Assembly: GCA_017307505.1 (NCBI GenBank)
Contig: JAFKEE010000036.1
Span: 89,446-153,445, forward strand
DNA: 64,000 bases
Source: Acidobacteriota bacterium
GTDB taxonomy: Bacteria > Acidobacteriota > Terriglobia > Bryobacterales > Bryobacteraceae
Direction: 5' to 3'
In this document: positions 61,601 to 64,000 of the stretch, one piece after another
Numbering within the stretch: the first letter of the stretch is position 1
Layout: each line of letters opens with the position of its first letter
The notes under the pieces: generated by a model
What the model was told of the DNA's origin: nothing
What the model saw: the letters and a program-made list of their open reading frames with translations, nothing else
Database searches by the model: none
Program-made: the position numbers and the translations under genes

Positions 61601-62020
61601 ATGAATAAGAAACGAGTATTGATTCTCTGCACGGCCAATTCGGCGCGATCCCAAATGGCCGAAGGGCTTATGCGCCACGACCACGGCGAAAGATTCGAGG
61701 TGGAAAGCGCGGGCACCAAAGCAACATCGGTTCGGCCCGAGGCGGTTGCCGTCATGAAAGAGATTGGGATCGACATCTCTGGCCATCGGTCGAAGGTCGT
61801 TGATGAATTTGCGCAGCAGACCTTCGCTTACGTGCTGACGGTTTGCGACAACGCAAAGGAGAGCTGCCCGATATTTCCTGGACACGGGAATCGGCTTCAC
61901 CATAGTTTTGAAGATCCTGCTGCCGTCCAAGGGGCGGACGAGGACCGCCTTACCGCGTTCCGGCTGATAAGAGATCAGATTCGCTCGTACTTGCGAGAGT
62001 TCGCTTTGGAGCACTCATGA
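61601..62020 (+). CDS. arsC: Thioredoxin-coupled arsenate reductase, cytosolic
   Basis: 139 residues, no signal peptide: LCTANSARSQMAEG with C10, and C82 and C89 in VCDNAKESC, exactly the S. aureus ArsC positions. It reduces arsenate to arsenite in the cytosol for Acr3. GAGGAAA lies directly upstream. Its stop overlaps the next start (ATGA). Confidence 0.94.
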   Translation: MNKKRVLILCTANSARSQMAEGLMRHDHGERFEVESAGTKATSVRPEAVAVMKEIGIDISGHRSKVVDEFAQQTFAYVLTVCDNAKESCPIFPGHGNRLHHSFEDPAAVQGADEDRLTAFRLIRDQIRSYLREFALEHS

Positions 62021-62418
62021 TGCTGGGACTTTTTCTTGGACTTCTTTTTCAACAACAGTTCGACCGCTTGCGGGCGGCGGAATTCGCTGAGAAGGCATTA
62101 TTGAGCGAAATACGGGCTCACGAAGAATCATTAAATAAACGGGCGCTCGCCGAAAAGAGACAGTTCGCAGAGAAGTACGAAGCACTAGGCCGCGCTATGG
62201 ACAGCTTCACGCTGGCCTACAATGCGGGCCGTGGGAACATCTGGCCGAAGAAGGAAGCCGAAGCTTTGGCAAAGGCTATCCGAGAATTTGAAAGCACCAA
62301 TTCTTGGCGTCCGCTCTCTCAATGCGCTGGCGATCGCGGGTCAAGATGTCCGGTGCAGCGCAGCACTTCGACTAAGAATCAAGTCTCATTAGAATCGGGC
62401 CAAGGAAGTACGCCGTAA
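62017..62418 (+). CDS. Hypothetical protein at the end of the ars operon
   Basis: 133 residues, not recognised. A hydrophobic start (MMLGLFLGLLFQQQF) could anchor it; residues 15-95 are a charged helical, probably coiled-coil, region (EKALLSEIRAHEESLNKRALAEKRQFAEK). The ATG overlaps the arsC stop, implying coupling. Its last 15 codons overlap the 3' end of the convergent merT-like gene, and that tail looks less coding-like, so the natural end may have been lost. Confidence 0.55.
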   Translation: MMLGLFLGLLFQQQFDRLRAAEFAEKALLSEIRAHEESLNKRALAEKRQFAEKYEALGRAMDSFTLAYNAGRGNIWPKKEAEALAKAIREFESTNSWRPLSQCAGDRGSRCPVQRSTSTKNQVSLESGQGSTP

Positions 62419-62779
62419 AAAGGCCAACGGCATAAATGCTTGCTGAGATCCATAGGGCTACCCGACTGAACCGATTGGCTGCGTCGCAGGCCTCGGGTGC
62501 TTCGGGCAAACAGGCTGCGCCGTCGGGCCGAAGCTTGGGAGCGATCTTGTAGAGGTAAACGAAGTTGGCTCCGATAAGCAGTCCGGATATGAGAAACACC
62601 CATTGTTTATGCCGCGAGAGACCGACGAGCCAAGGCGCTGAATAAAGCACCGTGGCAACGGTTGCTCCAAGTCCGAAGAGCACGAGAAGAGATGGAAGGG
62701 CGCAACAGAGAAGCGTTCCGAGGGACGTAAACAGCGAAAGATAGCTGAGGAACGGGCTTTCCTGTGTGGCCAGTTTCAT
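62372..62779 (-). CDS. MerT/MerC-like metal transporter, second operon
   Basis: A 135-residue membrane protein with about four helices. The first contains the Cys pair C25-C26 (TLLCCALPSLLVLFGLGA), and a loop has further Cys (AACLPEAPEACDA). It resembles MerT/MerC importers. Its ATG overlaps the stop of the HMA selenoprotein (ATGA), so the pair is translated together and probably passes the metal from the HMA protein into the membrane. Confidence 0.8.
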   Translation of the reverse strand: MKLATQESPFLSYLSLFTSLGTLLCCALPSLLVLFGLGATVATVLYSAPWLVGLSRHKQWVFLISGLLIGANFVYLYKIAPKLRPDGAACLPEAPEACDAANRFSRVALWISASIYAVGLFTAYFLGPILMRLDS

Positions 62780-63267
62780 GGTGTTGGTCTAACGCTTTTT
62801 AGCTGGATCACCTTTAGATACGCCTTGTCCTTCGGCGCTGGAATGACTCCGTCGATGAGAACAGTCTTTCCTGCAAACTTCTTTAGTTCCGCTACAGCTG
62901 GTCCCGTTAGGTCATAAACTTCGTTCGTTCCGCTGAGCTTTAGTTGAGGCTTTGCGCCTCCCGAGAGAAACTCTCCTTGCACCGTGATCCGCGCCTCTTT
63001 CGGTGTGAAAGCCTTGTCGCGGACGACCTTAACAAGATCATCAAAGCGCACCTGGTTTCCGGCCTTGAGTTTGATGATGGTCTTTCCTTCGTTGAGCCTT
63101 GGCTCAACATTCTCGATTCCAGAGATCTTCTTCATTGCCACGCTCACGGCGTGGGCACAGATTCCTCAATCCATGCCGAAGATCGTCAGGTCGATCTGCC
63201 GAAATTCCGCCTTGAGCGATGATGCGAAAAGCAGTGCTGTGGCAACCGAGAGAATTTTGCTGGTCAT
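62776..63267 (-). CDS. MerP-like HMA selenoprotein, in-frame TGA as UxxC
   Basis: Start at ATG 63267 with a strong AGGAG six bases away. A signal peptide (MTSKILSVATALLFASSLKA) precedes an HMA strand DLTIFGMD; then TGA (63166-63168) is followed in frame by GICAHAVSVAMKKISGIENVEP. The family motif is GMxCxxC, so TGA replaces the first metal Cys: Sec34, C37. A SECIS-like hairpin lies 11 bases beyond. After the HMA domain (to about 105) an extra domain (ITVQGEF...FAGKTVLIDGVIPAPKD) is uncommon in MerP. It is periplasmic and overlaps merT-like. Confidence 0.85.
63138..63154 (-). promoter_or_regulatory. SECIS-like hairpin for the HMA selenoprotein
   Basis: CCACGC-CGTGA-GCGTGG begins 12 bases after the TGA; the loop starts at +18 with G second. 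Its 3' arm ends at +28, as in the other selenoprotein. Confidence 0.7.
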
Positions 63268-63275
63268 TTGAACTC

Positions 63276-64000
63276 CTAAAAAAAATAGCTGAGATTAACG
63301 GAGAAGCGAAAGCGCTCCTGTTGCATCATTGGCCCAATGTTTCGGTATACGGGCCACTGAACGCCGCCTTCTATGGCGTAGTTTTTTCGAATCCCGAGCA
63401 CGGACGGCCCGAGAAACACCTGGTGTCCTCCGGTGCCGGTCATCACCTGGCCTCGGCGGCGCATTGGCCCTGCGTCATCGCCTGTCATCTCGGCAAAGAA
63501 GCGCCAGTCCCAACTCGGATACTCCTTCTGCCATGCTGGCGGGCGGTATCCCCAGACAGCGCTGTAGGTCACAACGTTTGAGCGCTGGTCGCCTTGGCGT
63601 TTTGCGAAGTGGACGTTCCCGACGCCTCCCCAAAGATAATGGCTTCGAGAAGCTAGACCAGTGGCAACGGCTGTATAGATTCCGGGTGCTCGTCTGAGAT
63701 CACCCATCATCCCTGCTGGCCGTTGAGGTCCGGGTACGATGACGCCGAAGTTTGCGGTGCTTTCGACACGTGTCCCGATGCGTGTTCCTTGCCGGTGAAA
63801 CCGATAAGAGCCAATCGCTTCAAGGTCCATGGTTGCTGGCATCATTCCGGAGATGTCGGCGATCATCTGAAAACGTAGTTTTCTGAACCCAGCCGGAGGC
63901 AATGACATCATCGCGCCGGAGGCGCTCATCATCCTGGGTCGGGTATTGTGTCTGGAGGCGTGAGAGGAAGGAACCCTGCCGTTGGCGCGGCAAGGTTCCC
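63276..64000 (-). CDS. Outer-membrane beta-barrel-like protein (5' end outside window)
   Basis: The frame is open to the right edge of the window, so the N-terminus is missing; an internal ATG at 63932 is not necessarily a start. The visible 240 residues are Met- and aromatic-rich (MMSLPPAGFRKLRF, GMMPATMDLEAIGSYRFHRQG), with alternating strand patterns and a C-terminal SVNLSYFF, the terminal Phe typical of outer-membrane barrels. It lies 8 bp before the HMA selenoprotein, so it belongs to that operon. Met-rich loops may bind soft metals. Confidence 0.65.
   Translation of the reverse strand, partial: EPCRANGRVPSSHASRHNTRPRMMSASGAMMSLPPAGFRKLRFQMIADISGMMPATMDLEAIGSYRFHRQGTRIGTRVESTANFGVIVPGPQRPAGMMGDLRRAPGIYTAVATGLASRSHYLWGGVGNVHFAKRQGDQRSNVVTYSAVWGYRPPAWQKEYPSWDWRFFAEMTGDDAGPMRRRGQVMTGTGGHQVFLGPSVLGIRKNYAIEGGVQWPVYRNIGPMMQQERFRFSVNLSYFF

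Overview
The window reads as a GC-rich chromosome of an Acidobacteriota bacterium, most likely Bryobacterales/Solibacter-like. This is an inference from gene content: tandem imidazolonepropionase-like amidohydrolases, many twin-arginine-style exported enzymes, and a duplicated FtsX/MacB-type orphan permease. No rRNA operon, complete tRNA or CRISPR array is visible.

Positions 1-44.4 kb are ordinary chromosome. In order they hold: three tandem secreted amidohydrolases, two of which lack the metal-binding HxH; dtd; an enolase-superfamily enzyme; a reverse-strand catabolic run (acetoacetyl-CoA ligase, fumarylacetoacetase, TlpA-like, SDR, isomerase, YdjC-like deacetylase); glyoxylate and tartronate-semialdehyde reductase-type dehydrogenases; dxr-rseP; galE; an orphan HlyD adaptor; a TPR/beta-barrel protein with a glycoside-hydrolase-like partner; gcdH with a CusF-like lipoprotein and an exported methyltransferase; a fucokinase-like/UDPGP fusion with a GalU-like partner; then varied single genes. 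Between 17.42 and 18.17 kb sits a near-identical promoter plus structured-RNA cassette, present twice exactly 600 bp apart, the second copy just upstream of dxr.

From about 44.6 kb the sequence becomes an integrated mobile island. A tRNA-Leu 3' half, a plasmid-type RepA, a tRNA-Gly 3' half, a tyrosine integrase and an excisionase-like HTH are followed by conjugation-type genes (traB, traF, ssb, traG/virD4, ardC). No relaxase or mating-pair channel genes are seen in the window.

The island cargo (53.4-64 kb) is metal and metalloid defence: a MerR-controlled permease; a merR-DF protein-merTP-merT-like operon; arsR-arsM-arsC-acr3-arsC; and a second merT-like operon that runs off the window. Two reading frames in this cargo are interrupted by a single in-frame TGA, exactly where the first Cys of a CxxC motif belongs. 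One is a thioredoxin-like protein and the other a MerP-like HMA protein. Both TGAs are followed at matching distance by a SECIS-like hairpin. I interpret both as selenoproteins, so the cluster looks like a selenocysteine-using mercury/thiol-metal handling system. No selenocysteine machinery (selA, selB, selC) is seen in the window.
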